NCBI GenBank assembly: GCA_030123585.1
Contig: CP126120.1
Coordinates: 744,001-808,000 of the forward strand
Origin: Rhodanobacteraceae bacterium
GTDB lineage: Bacteria; Pseudomonadota; Gammaproteobacteria; Xanthomonadales; Rhodanobacteraceae
Reading direction: 5' to 3'
Length of the DNA: 64,000 nucleotides
The notes below the pieces were generated by a model. The model was given only the letters and a program-made list of their open reading frames with translations. It was not told where the DNA came from and did no database searches. Below, piece after piece: positions 45,079 through 54,154 of this stretch; the first letter of the stretch is position 1, and each line of letters begins with the position of its first letter. The translations under genes and the position numbers were made by a program.

Positions 45079-46456
45079 CCCCAGCCTGCGCCGGCGTCTG
45101 CTGCTGTTCGTGGCGGTGCCGCTGCTGGCGGTGCTGGTGTGCGGCGGCATCATCAACTACGTGATCGGCCTGCACTACGCGAACAAGGTGTACGACCGCT
45201 GGCTGCTGGACAGCGCCAACGCGATGGCCGACCTGGTGAACAGCGACGCCGGCCGCAACGAACTGAGCGCGCAGGCCCGCATCCTGCTGCAGTTCTCGGT
45301 CAAGGACCGCAATGAATTTGCGGTGCGCAGCCTGCACTACGGCGTGCTGGCCGGCGACCAGGACCTGCCGCAGCCGACGCCCAAGTCGGCGCACGCCAGC
45401 CAGGTCTTCACCAACTTCACCGACCACGGCCTCGCCATGCGCATGGCGTCGGTGTTCGTCGCCAACAAAGCCGACCCCGGCGACGTGCTGGTCATCTCGA
45501 CGGCGGAAACCGTACACAAGCGGCAGGCGCTGGCGCGCGAACTGCTGGTTTCCACCGTGCCCATCGAACTGCTGCTGATCAGCGTGGCGATGGCGCTGGT
45601 GTGGTTCGGCATCAACCGCGGCCTGCGCGTGCTCGATCCGCTGGCGCATGAACTGCGGATGCGCGACGCGGGCGACCTGTCGCCGTTGCGCACCATCGAC
45701 GCGCCGCTCGAAGTCCAGCCGCTGGTCGCGACCATCGACGCGCTGCTGTCGCGGCTGGACCGCATGCTGCGCCAGCAGCAGCGTTTCATCGCCGACGCCG
45801 CGCACCAGTTGCGCACGCCGCTGGCGGGCCTGCGTCTGCAGGCCGAACGCGCCTTGGCTGATCCCAGTCCCGATACGGTGCGCGAAGCGCTGGTCCATGT
45901 GGAACGATTGTCCGCCGGCACCGCGCGAGCGGCGGGACAACTGCTTGCACTCGCACGTGCGCAAGCACCCGACGAAGCGCTGGGCGCGGCGGCCCCGCTC
46001 GATCTCGCCCGGCTGGTGCGCGACGAGGTGGCGTCGCGCGTGCCCGACGCCATCTCGCGCGGCATCGACCTCGGCTACCGCGGCCCGGAGCACGGCGTCG
46101 TCGTGATCGGCGATGCGGTATTACTGCGCGAACTGCTCGGCAACCTGGTCGACAACGCGGCGCGCTACGGCAGCCGCGGCAACGGCATGATCACTGTCGG
46201 CGTGCAGGCCGACGACGCCGGCGGCTGTGTGCTGAGCGTGCAGGACAACGGACCGGGCGTGGCGCCGGAGCTGATCCCGCGCCTCGGCGAACGCTTCTTC
46301 CGCGCGGTCGGCAATGGCCACGAAGGCACCGGGCTGGGACTCGCAATCGTGCGCGAGATCGCCGAGCGCCACGGCGCCGACCTCGCCTTCGCCAACCATT
46401 CGGATCCGCACGGCTTGCGCGTGGAAATCCGGTTTCCGCCAATCGCCAACGCGTGA
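45068..46456 (+). CDS. Sensor histidine kinase
   Basis: A 462-residue inner-membrane kinase. Transmembrane segments at about 10-34 and 162-182 enclose a periplasmic sensor region. A HAMP-like stretch leads to the phospho-acceptor H246 in 'FIADAAHQLRTPLAGLRLQA'. ATP-binding boxes follow: 'LLGNLVDNAARYG', 'VQDNGPGVAPELIP' and 'GHEGTGLGLAIVREIAERHG'. The layout is that of QseC/TctE-type kinases. It is translated with its response regulator through the overlap. The signal is unknown. Confidence 0.93.
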   Translation: MVRNPSLRRRLLLFVAVPLLAVLVCGGIINYVIGLHYANKVYDRWLLDSANAMADLVNSDAGRNELSAQARILLQFSVKDRNEFAVRSLHYGVLAGDQDLPQPTPKSAHASQVFTNFTDHGLAMRMASVFVANKADPGDVLVISTAETVHKRQALARELLVSTVPIELLLISVAMALVWFGINRGLRVLDPLAHELRMRDAGDLSPLRTIDAPLEVQPLVATIDALLSRLDRMLRQQQRFIADAAHQLRTPLAGLRLQAERALADPSPDTVREALVHVERLSAGTARAAGQLLALARAQAPDEALGAAAPLDLARLVRDEVASRVPDAISRGIDLGYRGPEHGVVVIGDAVLLRELLGNLVDNAARYGSRGNGMITVGVQADDAGGCVLSVQDNGPGVAPELIPRLGERFFRAVGNGHEGTGLGLAIVREIAERHGADLAFANHSDPHGLRVEIRFPPIANA

Positions 46457-46463
46457 ACCGTGC

Positions 46464-46781
46464 TCAGCGATCGTCGCGGGTATAGATCACGCCGCCTTCC
46501 ACGCGCACAGGAAAACTCGCGATCGGTTCGGTCGCGGGCGCTTCCCTGACCTCGCCCGTCCGCACGTCGAAACGCGCGCCGTGCCGCGGACACTCGATCT
46601 CGAACCCGCACACCTCGCCGCCCGCGAGCTCGCCACCGTCGTGGGTGCAGGTGTCCTCGATCGCGTACAGATTGCCCTCGAGGTTGTAGACCGCAATCGC
46701 GGTGTCGCCGTCCCAGACGACCTTGAATTCGCCCGGAAGCAGCTCGTCCTGTGCGCAAACTTCCACCCACTGTTCGGACAC
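46464..46781 (-). CDS. Rieske [2Fe-2S] ferredoxin-type protein, last gene of the suf operon
   Basis: A 105-residue small Rieske protein. The GTG at 46781 is chosen because it lies eight bases after the upstream stop and gives a normal N-terminus (SEQWVEVCAQDELLPGE). The iron-sulfur site is C45-T-H47 and C64-P-R-H67 with 16 residues between, the classic Rieske spacing. It resembles ferredoxin subunits of non-heme oxygenases (NirD/BphF type). Its place at the end of the suf operon suggests an electron-transfer role in, or use as a client of, iron-sulfur assembly. Confidence 0.85.
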   Translation of the reverse strand: MSEQWVEVCAQDELLPGEFKVVWDGDTAIAVYNLEGNLYAIEDTCTHDGGELAGGEVCGFEIECPRHGARFDVRTGEVREAPATEPIASFPVRVEGGVIYTRDDR

Positions 46782-46788
46782 ACCCACC

Positions 46789-47349
46789 TCACCGCGATGA
46801 CGAAGATTGAAATTCCTTGACCAGCCATTCGAAGCGCAAGTCGTCGCGTTTCGGAATCCCGAAACGCGGATCGCCATACGGAAACGGGCGATGCTCGCCG
46901 GTGCGCCGGTAGCCGCGCCGTTCGTACCACGCGATCAGTTCGTCGCGCACGTCGATCACCGTCATGCGCATCGCGCGGCACTGCCACTGCTCGCGCGCGA
47001 TGCGTTCGGCCTCGGCCAGCAGCGCGCGGCCGGTGCCGTTGCCCTGCACGTCGGGACGCACCGAAAACATCCCGAAGTAGGCGCTGTCGCCCTGCCGTTC
47101 GATATGACAGCAGGCCAGCAAGTCTTGCGATGCACCGGCATCCGCCTCGGCAAGCACGATCAGGCTGCCCGGCCGCACGATCAATTCCGCGACTTCGCGT
47201 GAATCGGTGCGCTGACCATCCAGCAGGTCGGCCTCGGTGGTCCAGCCGGTGCGGCTGGCGTCGCCGCGATAAGCGGATTCGGTAAGCGCAACGACCGCGT
47301 CGACATCGGCCGGTGTCGCGGCACGGAAACGCAACACCGTCGCACTCAT
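46789..47349 (-). CDS. GNAT family N-acetyltransferase within the suf operon
   Basis: A 186-residue acetyltransferase. Its ATG overlaps the sufS stop codon (ATGA). GNAT features are 'FRAATPADVDAVVALTESAY', 'FGMFSVRPDVQGNGTGRALL' (acetyl-CoA loop R-x-x-G-x-G-like) and 'ELIAWYERRGYRRTGEHRPF'. The substrate is unknown. Tight coupling with sufS suggests a link to iron-sulfur metabolism, but this is inference from position only. Confidence 0.85.
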   Translation of the reverse strand: MSATVLRFRAATPADVDAVVALTESAYRGDASRTGWTTEADLLDGQRTDSREVAELIVRPGSLIVLAEADAGASQDLLACCHIERQGDSAYFGMFSVRPDVQGNGTGRALLAEAERIAREQWQCRAMRMTVIDVRDELIAWYERRGYRRTGEHRPFPYGDPRFGIPKRDDLRFEWLVKEFQSSSSR

Positions 47350-48596
47350 GCAAGCAGTTTCCGCACGCGGCCGATCGCGTCGACGAACGCGTCGATCTCG
47401 GCTTCGGTATTCCAGAACGCCAGCGACGCCCGGCAGGTTCCGGCGACACCGTAGAACTGCATCAAGGGATGCGCGCAGTGGTGACCCGAACGCACCGCCA
47501 CGCCTTCCTGGTCCAACAGCGTCGCGAGGTCGTGCGCGTGCGCGCCGTCGACCAGGAACGAGATGACCGCGGCCTTGTTGGGCGCGGTGCCGAAGATGCG
47601 CAGGCCGGGAACGGCTTCGAGGCGCGGTGCCGCGTAATCGAGCAATTCGCGCTCGCGCGCGGCGATGTTGGCCATGCCGATGCCGGACAGGTAATCGATT
47701 GCGGCGCCGAGTCCGGCGAAGCCCGCCGTGTTGGGCGTACCGGCCTCGAACTTGCGCGGTGAATCGGCAAACGTGGTGCCGTCGAACGACACCGTCTTGA
47801 TCATCTCGCCGCCGCCGAAGAACGGCGGCATCGCCTCCAGCAATTCGCGCCGCGCCCACAACGCGCCGGTGCCGGTCGGGCCGCACATCTTGTGGCCGGT
47901 GATGCAATAGAAATCGCAGCCGATCGACTTCACGTCCAGCGGCAGGTGCGGCGCGGCCTGCGAGCCATCGACCAGCAGCGGGATGCCGCGCTTGCGGCAT
48001 TCGCGCGCCAGTTCCTTCACCGGATTGATGGTGCCGAGCACGTTGGAGACATGCACCACGCCGGCGAATTTCACTTCCGGCGTCAGCGCCTCGATGAACT
48101 TCTCGACGATGAGTTCGCCGGACTCGGTGATCGGCGCGACCTTCAGGTGCGCTCCAGTCAACTTGCAGATCAACTGCCACGGCACGATGTCGGCGTGGTG
48201 TTCCATCGCGGTCACCAGCACCGCGTCGCCGGGCTTCAGCCGCGGCAGCAGGAAACTGTAGGCGACCAGGTTGGTCGCCATGGTGGTGCCCGAGGTCAGC
48301 ACGATCTCGTCGCGGTGGTTGGCGCCGAGGAAGGCCGCAAGCTTGCCGCGCGCGCCCTCGTAAAGCGCGGTCGCCTCCTCACCCAACTGGTGCACCGCGC
48401 GCGAAACGTTGGCATTGTGCTCGCGGTAGAAGGCGTCGACAGCCTCGATCACCTGCCTCGGCTTCTGGGAGGTGTTGGCGCTGTCGAGATAGACCAACGG
48501 CTTGCCGTGCACCTTGCGCGCGAGGATCGGAAAGTCCGCGCGCACCTTCGCCCAATCGACCTGCGCCGGAAATGCAGCCCTGGTTGCCACGTTCAT
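47346..48596 (-). CDS. sufS: Cysteine desulfurase SufS
   Basis: A 416-residue PLP enzyme that takes sulfur from L-cysteine for Fe-S cluster assembly. The ATG overlaps the sufD stop (ATGA). The PLP lysine is K236 in ITGHKMCGPTG, and the persulfide-forming cysteine is C374 in 'SGHHCAHPLMQFYG', typical of group II (SufS) desulfurases. Other blocks are 'YLDSANTSQKPRQVIEAVDA' and 'LTSGTTMATNLVA'. The usual activator SufE is not in the window. Confidence 0.95.
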   Translation of the reverse strand: MNVATRAAFPAQVDWAKVRADFPILARKVHGKPLVYLDSANTSQKPRQVIEAVDAFYREHNANVSRAVHQLGEEATALYEGARGKLAAFLGANHRDEIVLTSGTTMATNLVAYSFLLPRLKPGDAVLVTAMEHHADIVPWQLICKLTGAHLKVAPITESGELIVEKFIEALTPEVKFAGVVHVSNVLGTINPVKELARECRKRGIPLLVDGSQAAPHLPLDVKSIGCDFYCITGHKMCGPTGTGALWARRELLEAMPPFFGGGEMIKTVSFDGTTFADSPRKFEAGTPNTAGFAGLGAAIDYLSGIGMANIAARERELLDYAAPRLEAVPGLRIFGTAPNKAAVISFLVDGAHAHDLATLLDQEGVAVRSGHHCAHPLMQFYGVAGTCRASLAFWNTEAEIDAFVDAIGRVRKLLA

Positions 48597-49912
48597 GCCG
48601 ACGCCTCCGGCAACTGGGCGGAGAGCAGCGCCTCGCAATGCTCGCGCAACGGTGCGGGCTCGATGCCATCCAGCGTCACCGCGCAGAACGCGCGCACCAG
48701 CATCCGCCGCGCCACCTCCAGCGGAATCCCGCGCGAACGCAGGTAGAACAACACGTTCTCGTCGAGCTGGCCCACCGTCGCGCCGTGGTTGGCCTTGACC
48801 TCGTCGGCGTAGATTTCCAGCGCGGGACGGGTGTCGATCTCGGCATCCGGCGAAAGCAAAAGATTCTTGTTGTAGAAGCCGCCATCCGCGCTGTCCGCAC
48901 CCGGCAGTACCAGGATGCGGCCATGCGCCACGCCGCGCGCATGTCCATCGGCGACCCCGCGCCACAGCGAATCGCTGACGGTATCGCGACCACGATGGGT
49001 GACCAGCACTTCGGTATCCGCGTGCTGGCGGTCGTGCAGCACGAACGCACCGCGGCTCTGGAATCGGGAGCGCGCGCCAGCGAGTTCCACGCGCAGCTCG
49101 TGGCGCGCCAGCTTGACGCCCAGCTCCAGCGCGTGGAAATCCAGCACGGCATCTTCGCCGAGCCGGCAGTCGCTGCGCCGGAGCAGTACCGTTGCGGCGC
49201 CCGCGGTCTGGATCGCCGTCCAGCCGAGCCGTGCCTTGTCACGCAGGTTGACGTCGCGCACCAGGTTCGCCAGATGTCCGGCCTCGGGGTCGCCGACGTG
49301 ATGCTCCACGATGTCGAGGCTCGCGCCCTCGCCCACTTCAACCAGACTGCGCAGGTGCCACGCCATTTCGCGTTCGCCGGCGAGCCCGATGTGCACGATG
49401 TGCAGCGGCGCCGCGGCCTTGATTCCGGCTTCGACGCGCAGGATCACGCCGTCCGAGGCCAGCGCGCGGTTCAACAACGTGAAACCGTCATCCTCGTCGC
49501 CGTGCGCACCCAACAGGAAACGCAGCGGCTCGGGTTGTTCGCGCAGCGCCAGCGAAAGCGGTTGCAGCGTGATGCCATTGGGCAGGTTGTCGAGTCTGGA
49601 CAGATCGGCCCGGAACGCGCCGTTCACGAACACCACGCGCACGGCATCTTCGATCACTTCCGGAAGCAACACGCTCGGCACCGGACGCGTCGCGGCTTCG
49701 TCATCACCGGCCTGGAAGCGGCGTTGCGCCAACGCGCGCAAGGCGGTGTACTTCCACAACTCGTTGCGGGTATCAGGCAAACCGCGCTGCACGAACGCCT
49801 GCAGCGCGGCGGCGCGCGCGTGGTCCAGCCACGCCAGCCCACTGCCCGGCAACCGCAGTACCGCCGCGGCTGCCTGCATCGATTCGGTGAATGGCGTCAG
49901 CGCGACCTTCAC
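48593..49912 (-). CDS. sufD: Fe-S cluster assembly scaffold protein SufD
   Basis: A 439-residue SufD subunit of the SufBC2D scaffold complex. The start is GTG at 49912, overlapping the sufC stop (GTGA). The beta-helix core shows 'VSDSLWRGVADGHARGVAHG' and 'GADSADGGFYNKNLLLSPDA', and the family C-terminal block 'TVGQLDENVLFYLRSRGIPL' contains the histidine-region helices. The N-terminus is helical with 'GLPDTRNELWKYTALRALA', a SufD signature. Confidence 0.93.
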   Translation of the reverse strand: MKVALTPFTESMQAAAAVLRLPGSGLAWLDHARAAALQAFVQRGLPDTRNELWKYTALRALAQRRFQAGDDEAATRPVPSVLLPEVIEDAVRVVFVNGAFRADLSRLDNLPNGITLQPLSLALREQPEPLRFLLGAHGDEDDGFTLLNRALASDGVILRVEAGIKAAAPLHIVHIGLAGEREMAWHLRSLVEVGEGASLDIVEHHVGDPEAGHLANLVRDVNLRDKARLGWTAIQTAGAATVLLRRSDCRLGEDAVLDFHALELGVKLARHELRVELAGARSRFQSRGAFVLHDRQHADTEVLVTHRGRDTVSDSLWRGVADGHARGVAHGRILVLPGADSADGGFYNKNLLLSPDAEIDTRPALEIYADEVKANHGATVGQLDENVLFYLRSRGIPLEVARRMLVRAFCAVTLDGIEPAPLREHCEALLSAQLPEASA

Positions 49913-50673
49913 GCGTGCGCCTCCGCGGGCGTGCGCTCGCGGACCCATGCGTAGCCGTGCGCTTCCAGTTCGCGCGCGAGTTGCGCATCGCCGCTCTCGA
50001 CGATGCGGCCGTCGGCCAGCACGTGCACGAAATCCGGCTCGATGTAATCCAGAAGACGCTGGTAGTGCGTGATAACGATGAACGCGCGCTCGGGCGAGCG
50101 CAGCGCATTCACGCCTTCGGCGACCTGTTTGAGCGCATCGATGTCGAGGCCGGAATCGGTTTCGTCCAGGACCGCGAGGCGCGGTTCCAGCAACGCCATC
50201 TGGAACACCTCGTTGCGCTTCTTCTCGCCCCCGCTGAACCCTTCGTTGACCGCGCGGTTCAGGAGTTCGGGCGTCATGCCCATTTCCTTGACCTTGCCGC
50301 GCACCAGTTTCAGGAACTGCATCGAATCGAGTTCGGCCTCGCCGCGCGCCTTGCGCTGCGCGTTCAACGCCGCGCGCAGGAAATAGGTGTTGTTGACGCC
50401 GGGGATTTCGACCGGGTACTGGAATGCCAGGAACACGCCTGCCGCGGCGCGCGCTTCGGGTTCCATCGCCAGCAGATCCTGGCCGTCGAACGTCGCAGTG
50501 CCGGCGGTGACTTCATAGCCGGGTTTGCCCGCCAGCACGTTGCCGAGCGTGGACTTGCCCGCGCCGTTCGGGCCCATGATCGCGTGCACTTCGCCGGCCT
50601 TCACTTCCAGCGAAAGGCCTTTCAGGATTTCCTTGCCGGCCACACGGGCGTGCAGGTTTTCGATTTTCAGCAT
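49909..50673 (-). CDS. sufC: Fe-S cluster assembly ATPase SufC
   Basis: A 254-residue ABC-type ATPase that drives conformational change of SufB-SufD. AAAGGA lies six bases before the ATG. Walker A is GPNGAGKST at 34-42. The ABC signature appears as 'NEGFSGGEKKRNE', Walker B as 'LAVLDETDSGLDID', and the H-loop as ITHYQRLL. It is separated from sufB by a 138-base gap filled by a palindromic repeat. Confidence 0.96.
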   Translation of the reverse strand: MLKIENLHARVAGKEILKGLSLEVKAGEVHAIMGPNGAGKSTLGNVLAGKPGYEVTAGTATFDGQDLLAMEPEARAAAGVFLAFQYPVEIPGVNNTYFLRAALNAQRKARGEAELDSMQFLKLVRGKVKEMGMTPELLNRAVNEGFSGGEKKRNEVFQMALLEPRLAVLDETDSGLDIDALKQVAEGVNALRSPERAFIVITHYQRLLDYIEPDFVHVLADGRIVESGDAQLARELEAHGYAWVRERTPAEAHA

Positions 50674-50694
50674 CTTGATTCCTTTGCTTCTGAG

Positions 50695-50808
50695 CCCCTC
50701 TCCCACCGGGAGAGGGGTTGGGGTGAGGGTTCGGTCCACATGGAACTCTCTGCGTAAATCGAACCCTCATCCGGCGCTTCGCGCCACCTTCTCCCGGAGG
50801 GAGAAGGG
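50695..50808. repeat. Composite palindromic repeat inside the suf operon
   Basis: It starts with the CCCCTCTCCC / GGGAGAGGGG hairpin (50695-50717). A long-range 10-base pair TGAGGGTTCG (50724-50733) / CGAACCCTCA (50760-50769) follows, then GGCGC-TTC-GCGCC, and CCTTCTCCC-GGA-GGGAGAAGG (50787-50807). It fills nearly all of the sufB-sufC gap. It may limit read-through or set an mRNA processing point. Confidence 0.75.
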
Positions 50809-50811
50809 AAA

Positions 50812-52251
50812 TCAGCCAATGGCGCCTTCCAGCGAAACTTCCAGCAGCTTCTTGGCTTCCACCGCGAACTCCATCGGCAACTCGCGGAACACTTGCTTGC
50901 AGAAACCGTCGACGATCATCGATACCGCGTCTTCCTCGCCGATCCCGCGCGAGCGGCAGTAGAACAGCTGGTCGTCGGAAATCTTGGAGGTGGTCGCTTC
51001 GTGCTCGACGATCGCGGTGGGGTTCTTCACTTCCATGTACGGGAAGGTGTGCGAACCGCACAGCTCGCCGATCAGGATGGAATCGCAGCGGGTGTGGTTG
51101 CGCGCGTTCACGGCACCCTTCTCCACCTTGACCAGTCCGCGATAGCTGTTCTGGCTGCGACCGGCGCTGATGCCCTTCGAGACGATCTTCGACTTGGTGT
51201 CGCGGCCGATGTGGATCATCTTGGTGCCGGTATCGGCCTGCTGGAAATGATTGGTCAGCGCGACCGAGTGGAACTCGCCGACCGAACGGTCGCCGCGCAG
51301 CACGCAGCTCGGGTACTTCCAGGTGATCGCCGAACCCGTTTCGACCTGGGTCCAGGTGATCCGCGAATCGTCGCCGCGGCATTCGCCGCGCTTGGTGACG
51401 AAGTTGTAGATGCCGCCCTTGCCGTTCTCGTCGCCGGGATACCAGTTCTGCACCGTCGAGTACTTGATGTTGGCGCGCGCCAGCGCCACCAGTTCCACCA
51501 CCGCGGCGTGCAGCTGGTTCTCGTCGCGCATCGGTGCGGTGCAGCCCTCCAGATACGAAACCACCGCGTCTTCTTCGGCGATGATCAGCGTGCGTTCGAA
51601 CTGGCCGGTGTGGCCGGCGTTGATGCGGAAGTACGTGGACAACTCCATCGGGCAGCGCACGCCCCTGGGGATGAACACGAACGAGCCGTCCGAGAACACG
51701 GCCGAATTCAGCGCCGCAAAAAAGTTGTCGCCCTGCGGCACCACGCTGCCGAGATATTGCCGCACCAGGTCGCCATGCTCGCGGATGGCTTCCGACATCG
51801 AGCAGAAAATCACGCCGACCTTCGCGAGCTGCTCGCGTGCGGTGTTGGCGACCGAAACCGAGTCGAACACCGCATCCACCGCCACGCCCGCAAGCTTGGC
51901 GCGCTCGTGCAGCGGCACGCCCAGCTTGTCGTAGGTTTCGAGCAGCTTCGGATCGACCTCGTCCAGCGATTTCGGCTTGTTCTTGGGCGCCGAGTAATAG
52001 CTGATCGCCTGGAAATCGATGGGACCGAGTTTCACGTGCGCCCAGTTGGGCGGCGTCATCTTCAGCCAGCGGCGATACGCGGCCAGCCGCCACTCGGTCA
52101 TCCACTCGGGCTCTTCCTTGATCGCGGAAAGCGCGCGGATGGTGTCCTCGTCGAGTCCCGGCGGCAGGCTGTGCGATTCGATGTCGGTGACGAAGCCGGC
52201 GCCATAACGACGCGACAGCGCGGCCTGGACTTCGCCCGGTTGGGTTGCCAT
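50812..52251 (-). CDS. sufB: Fe-S cluster assembly scaffold protein SufB
   Basis: A 479-residue core scaffold of the SUF system, on which clusters are built. AAGGAGG lies five bases before the ATG. Characteristic blocks are '[18 protein letters not shown]', '[20 protein letters not shown]', '[20 protein letters not shown]' and '[20 protein letters not shown]'. Several conserved cysteines are retained (for example in RGECRGDDS and TRCDSILIG). It lies 11 bases after the Rrf2 regulator gene. Confidence 0.96.
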   Translation of the reverse strand: MATQPGEVQAALSRRYGAGFVTDIESHSLPPGLDEDTIRALSAIKEEPEWMTEWRLAAYRRWLKMTPPNWAHVKLGPIDFQAISYYSAPKNKPKSLDEVDPKLLETYDKLGVPLHERAKLAGVAVDAVFDSVSVANTAREQLAKVGVIFCSMSEAIREHGDLVRQYLGSVVPQGDNFFAALNSAVFSDGSFVFIPRGVRCPMELSTYFRINAGHTGQFERTLIIAEEDAVVSYLEGCTAPMRDENQLHAAVVELVALARANIKYSTVQNWYPGDENGKGGIYNFVTKRGECRGDDSRITWTQVETGSAITWKYPSCVLRGDRSVGEFHSVALTNHFQQADTGTKMIHIGRDTKSKIVSKGISAGRSQNSYRGLVKVEKGAVNARNHTRCDSILIGELCGSHTFPYMEVKNPTAIVEHEATTSKISDDQLFYCRSRGIGEEDAVSMIVDGFCKQVFRELPMEFAVEAKKLLEVSLEGAIG

Positions 52252-52262
52252 GCGGTCCTCCT

Positions 52263-52694
52263 TCACACCCTCGCGACGTGCGCGCGTGCCGGCTGACGCC
52301 GCAGCATGTCGGCGAGGCTGACCCCGCGCAGCGCGTTGTCGATGGCCGCGCCCACACCCTGCCAGTCGTGCGCCACCGCGCAATATGCGCGCCGCTCGCA
52401 ACCGGCGTGGCCGACGCTGCACTCGGTCAGGCCGATCGGGCCGTCCAGCGCCTCGATGATTTCCGCCAGTGAAATGTCCTGCGCGGATTTCGCCAGACGA
52501 TAGCCGCCGGTCGCGCCGCGGAACGATTCCACCAGGCCGGCACGCGCGAGTTGCTTCAGCAGCTTGCTGACCGTCGGCGCTTCGAGACGCGTCTCCTCGC
52601 CCACCTGCGCCGCCGGCAGCACTTCATCCGGATGGCGGGCAAGGCAGGCCATCACCACGGAAGCGTAATCGGCAAGGCGGCTGACGCGGATCAT
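52263..52694 (-). CDS. Rrf2-family SUF regulator (IscR/SufR-like)
   Basis: A 143-residue winged-helix regulator at the head of the suf operon. The N-terminal DNA-binding domain ('[20 protein letters not shown]', '[20 protein letters not shown]') is followed by three cysteines, C92, C99 and C105 ([16 protein letters not shown]), the usual ligands of a [2Fe-2S] cluster in IscR-type sensors. It should repress suf when holding a cluster. A dyad overlaps its own promoter. Confidence 0.92.
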   Translation of the reverse strand: MIRVSRLADYASVVMACLARHPDEVLPAAQVGEETRLEAPTVSKLLKQLARAGLVESFRGATGGYRLAKSAQDISLAEIIEALDGPIGLTECSVGHAGCERRAYCAVAHDWQGVGAAIDNALRGVSLADMLRRQPARAHVARV

Positions 52695-52716
52695 TTCGGG
52701 CGGGGATCTTCAATAC

Positions 52717-52753
52717 GTACCAATATGGTACTGATTCAGGGCGTCCACCGCAA
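52717..52753 (-). promoter_or_regulatory. suf operon promoter with overlapping dyad operator
   Basis: On the minus strand TTGCGG (-35, plus 52748-52753) and TACCAT (-10, plus 52725-52730) are 17 bases apart. The perfect 15-base dyad GTACCAATATGGTAC at 52717-52731 covers the -10. It is the obvious site for the Rrf2 regulator encoded 22 bases downstream, giving negative feedback. Confidence 0.7.
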
Positions 52754-52801
52754 GAAATTGGCAGTTCATCGTCATGAGCGCTTCACGCGCCGCGCAAACA
52801 A

Positions 52802-52824
52802 AACGGGCGCCCGAGGCGCCCGTT
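52802..52824 (-). terminator. Terminator of the rpsF-rpsR-rplI transcript
   Basis: Arms AACGGGCGCC / GGCGCCCGTT around a 3-base loop, followed on the minus strand by TTTGTTTG. It starts 25 bases after the rplI stop codon. Confidence 0.85.
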
Positions 52825-52849
52825 CCAGTCGTCAACTGGCATGCCTGGG

Positions 52850-53299
52850 TCAGGCACCGGCAGTGACGCGTACCTTCACCGGCACCTTCACGTCGGCGTG
52901 CAGCGAGACTTCGACGGCGTACTCGCCGACGTTGTGGATCGCGCCTTCGGGCATGATCACCTCGCTCTTTTCCAGCGCCAGACCTTGCGCGCTGAAGGCT
53001 TCGGCGATGTCGCGCGGGCCGACCGAGCCGAACAGCTTGCCCTCGGGGCTGGCATTGGCGGTGATGGTGGCTTCGGCGTTCTCGAACTTCGCGCCACGCG
53101 CCTGCGCGTCGGCCAGCAGCTTGTCGGCCTTGGCCTGGTATTCGGCGCGCTTGGCCTCGAACTGTTCGAGGTTGGCCTTGCTGGCCGGCACGGCCTTGCC
53201 CTGCGGCACCAGGTAGTTGCGGCCGTAGCCAGGCTTCACGCGAACCTTGTCGCCGAGTGCGCCGAGGTTCTTCACTTTTTCAAGCAGGATGACTTCCAT
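52850..53299 (-). CDS. rplI: 50S ribosomal protein L9
   Basis: A 149-residue large-subunit protein. GGAG lies six bases before the ATG at 53299, which gives the conserved start '[20 protein letters not shown]' and '[20 protein letters not shown]'. The long connecting helix and C-terminal domain ('[19 protein letters not shown]') follow. It is the last gene of the S6-S18-L9 operon. A palindromic repeat lies between rpsR and rplI. Confidence 0.97.
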   Translation of the reverse strand: MEVILLEKVKNLGALGDKVRVKPGYGRNYLVPQGKAVPASKANLEQFEAKRAEYQAKADKLLADAQARGAKFENAEATITANASPEGKLFGSVGPRDIAEAFSAQGLALEKSEVIMPEGAIHNVGEYAVEVSLHADVKVPVKVRVTAGA

Positions 53300-53375
53300 G
53301 GGATTCTCCGATTCGTTAGCGCCGGAAGACCGACGCAACCGTGGTGGGTGTCCGAATGAGTTTCGTTTCGGGTCC

Positions 53376-53467
53376 GTCATTCCCGCGAAAGCGGGGATCC
53401 AGTGACTTCAATCGACGCTTGAAAGGCACTGGATTCCGGATCGCCGCTGCGCGGCGTCCGGAATGAC
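53376..53467. repeat. Palindromic repeat, GTCATTCC family, copy 3 (inside a ribosomal protein operon)
   Basis: Bounded by GTCATTCC and GGAATGAC. The left hairpin is CCCGC-GAAA-GCGGG, the right one is GGATCGCCGC...GCGGCGTCC, and the spacer ends CCAGTG / CACTGG pair. It is shorter (92 bases) than the copies at 12410 and 15981 but has the same layout. It fills half of the rpsR-rplI gap. Confidence 0.75.
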
Positions 53468-53482
53468 GAGCATGTAATGTTT

Positions 53483-53713
53483 CTAGACGAAATGGTTGTC
53501 GCTGTACGGCAACAAGGCGAGAAACCGCGCCCGCTGCACCGCCGTGGACAACTGGCGCTGGTAACGCGCCTTGGTGCCGGTGATGCGGCTGGGAACGATC
53601 TTGCCGGTTTCGGTGATGTACTGCTTCAGCATCGCGAGGTCCTTGTAATCGATGTGCTCGATGCCCTCGGCGCTGAAGCGGCAGAATTTGCGGCGGCGGA
53701 AAAACTTGGACAT
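53483..53713 (-). CDS. rpsR: 30S ribosomal protein S18
   Basis: A 76-residue small-subunit protein. The ATG at 53713 gives '[20 protein letters not shown]'. The conserved '[20 protein letters not shown]' and '[20 protein letters not shown]' follow. S18 binds 16S rRNA as a pair with S6, encoded 38 bases upstream. Length is normal. Confidence 0.98.
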   Translation of the reverse strand: MSKFFRRRKFCRFSAEGIEHIDYKDLAMLKQYITETGKIVPSRITGTKARYQRQLSTAVQRARFLALLPYSDNHFV

Positions 53714-53751
53714 GTTGGAGTCTCCAGTCTTCTTTCTGGTCAGGCGAGGCA

Positions 53752-54135
53752 TCAGGCGGCTTCTTCGCGGTCGTCGTCGATGTCGTCATCGCGGCGGCGG
53801 GACGGTTTCTCGTCCTTGCCGGCCTTCATGATCATGGACGGCTCGGTCTCGGGACCGTGCCATTGCATGATCAGATGACGCAGGACCGCATCGTTGAAAC
53901 GGAAGCCCGACTTCAGCTCGGCGACCGCCTTCGGCCCGCACTCGATGTTCATCAGCGCGTAGTGGGCCTTGGCGAGGTGCTGGATCGGATACGCGAGCGG
54001 GCGGCGGCCCCAGTCCTCGACGCGATGGACCTTGCCGCCTTCGGCCTCGACCAGCGCCTTGTAGCGCTCGATCATGCCGGGCACCTGCTCGCTCTGGTCC
54101 GGATGGACCAGGAACACGACTTCATAGTGACGCAT
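53752..54135 (-). CDS. rpsF: 30S ribosomal protein S6
   Basis: A 127-residue small-subunit protein. GAGGAA lies six bases before the ATG. The conserved start '[20 protein letters not shown]' and the block '[20 protein letters not shown]' are diagnostic. The tail is acidic and Arg-rich ('[15 protein letters not shown]'), as in proteobacterial S6 that is glutamylated by RimK in E. coli. It is the first gene of the S6-S18-L9 operon. No priB lies between rpsF and rpsR. Confidence 0.97.
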   Translation of the reverse strand: MRHYEVVFLVHPDQSEQVPGMIERYKALVEAEGGKVHRVEDWGRRPLAYPIQHLAKAHYALMNIECGPKAVAELKSGFRFNDAVLRHLIMQWHGPETEPSMIMKAGKDEKPSRRRDDDIDDDREEAA

Positions 54136-54154
54136 TGTGATTCCTCGTGGGTGT

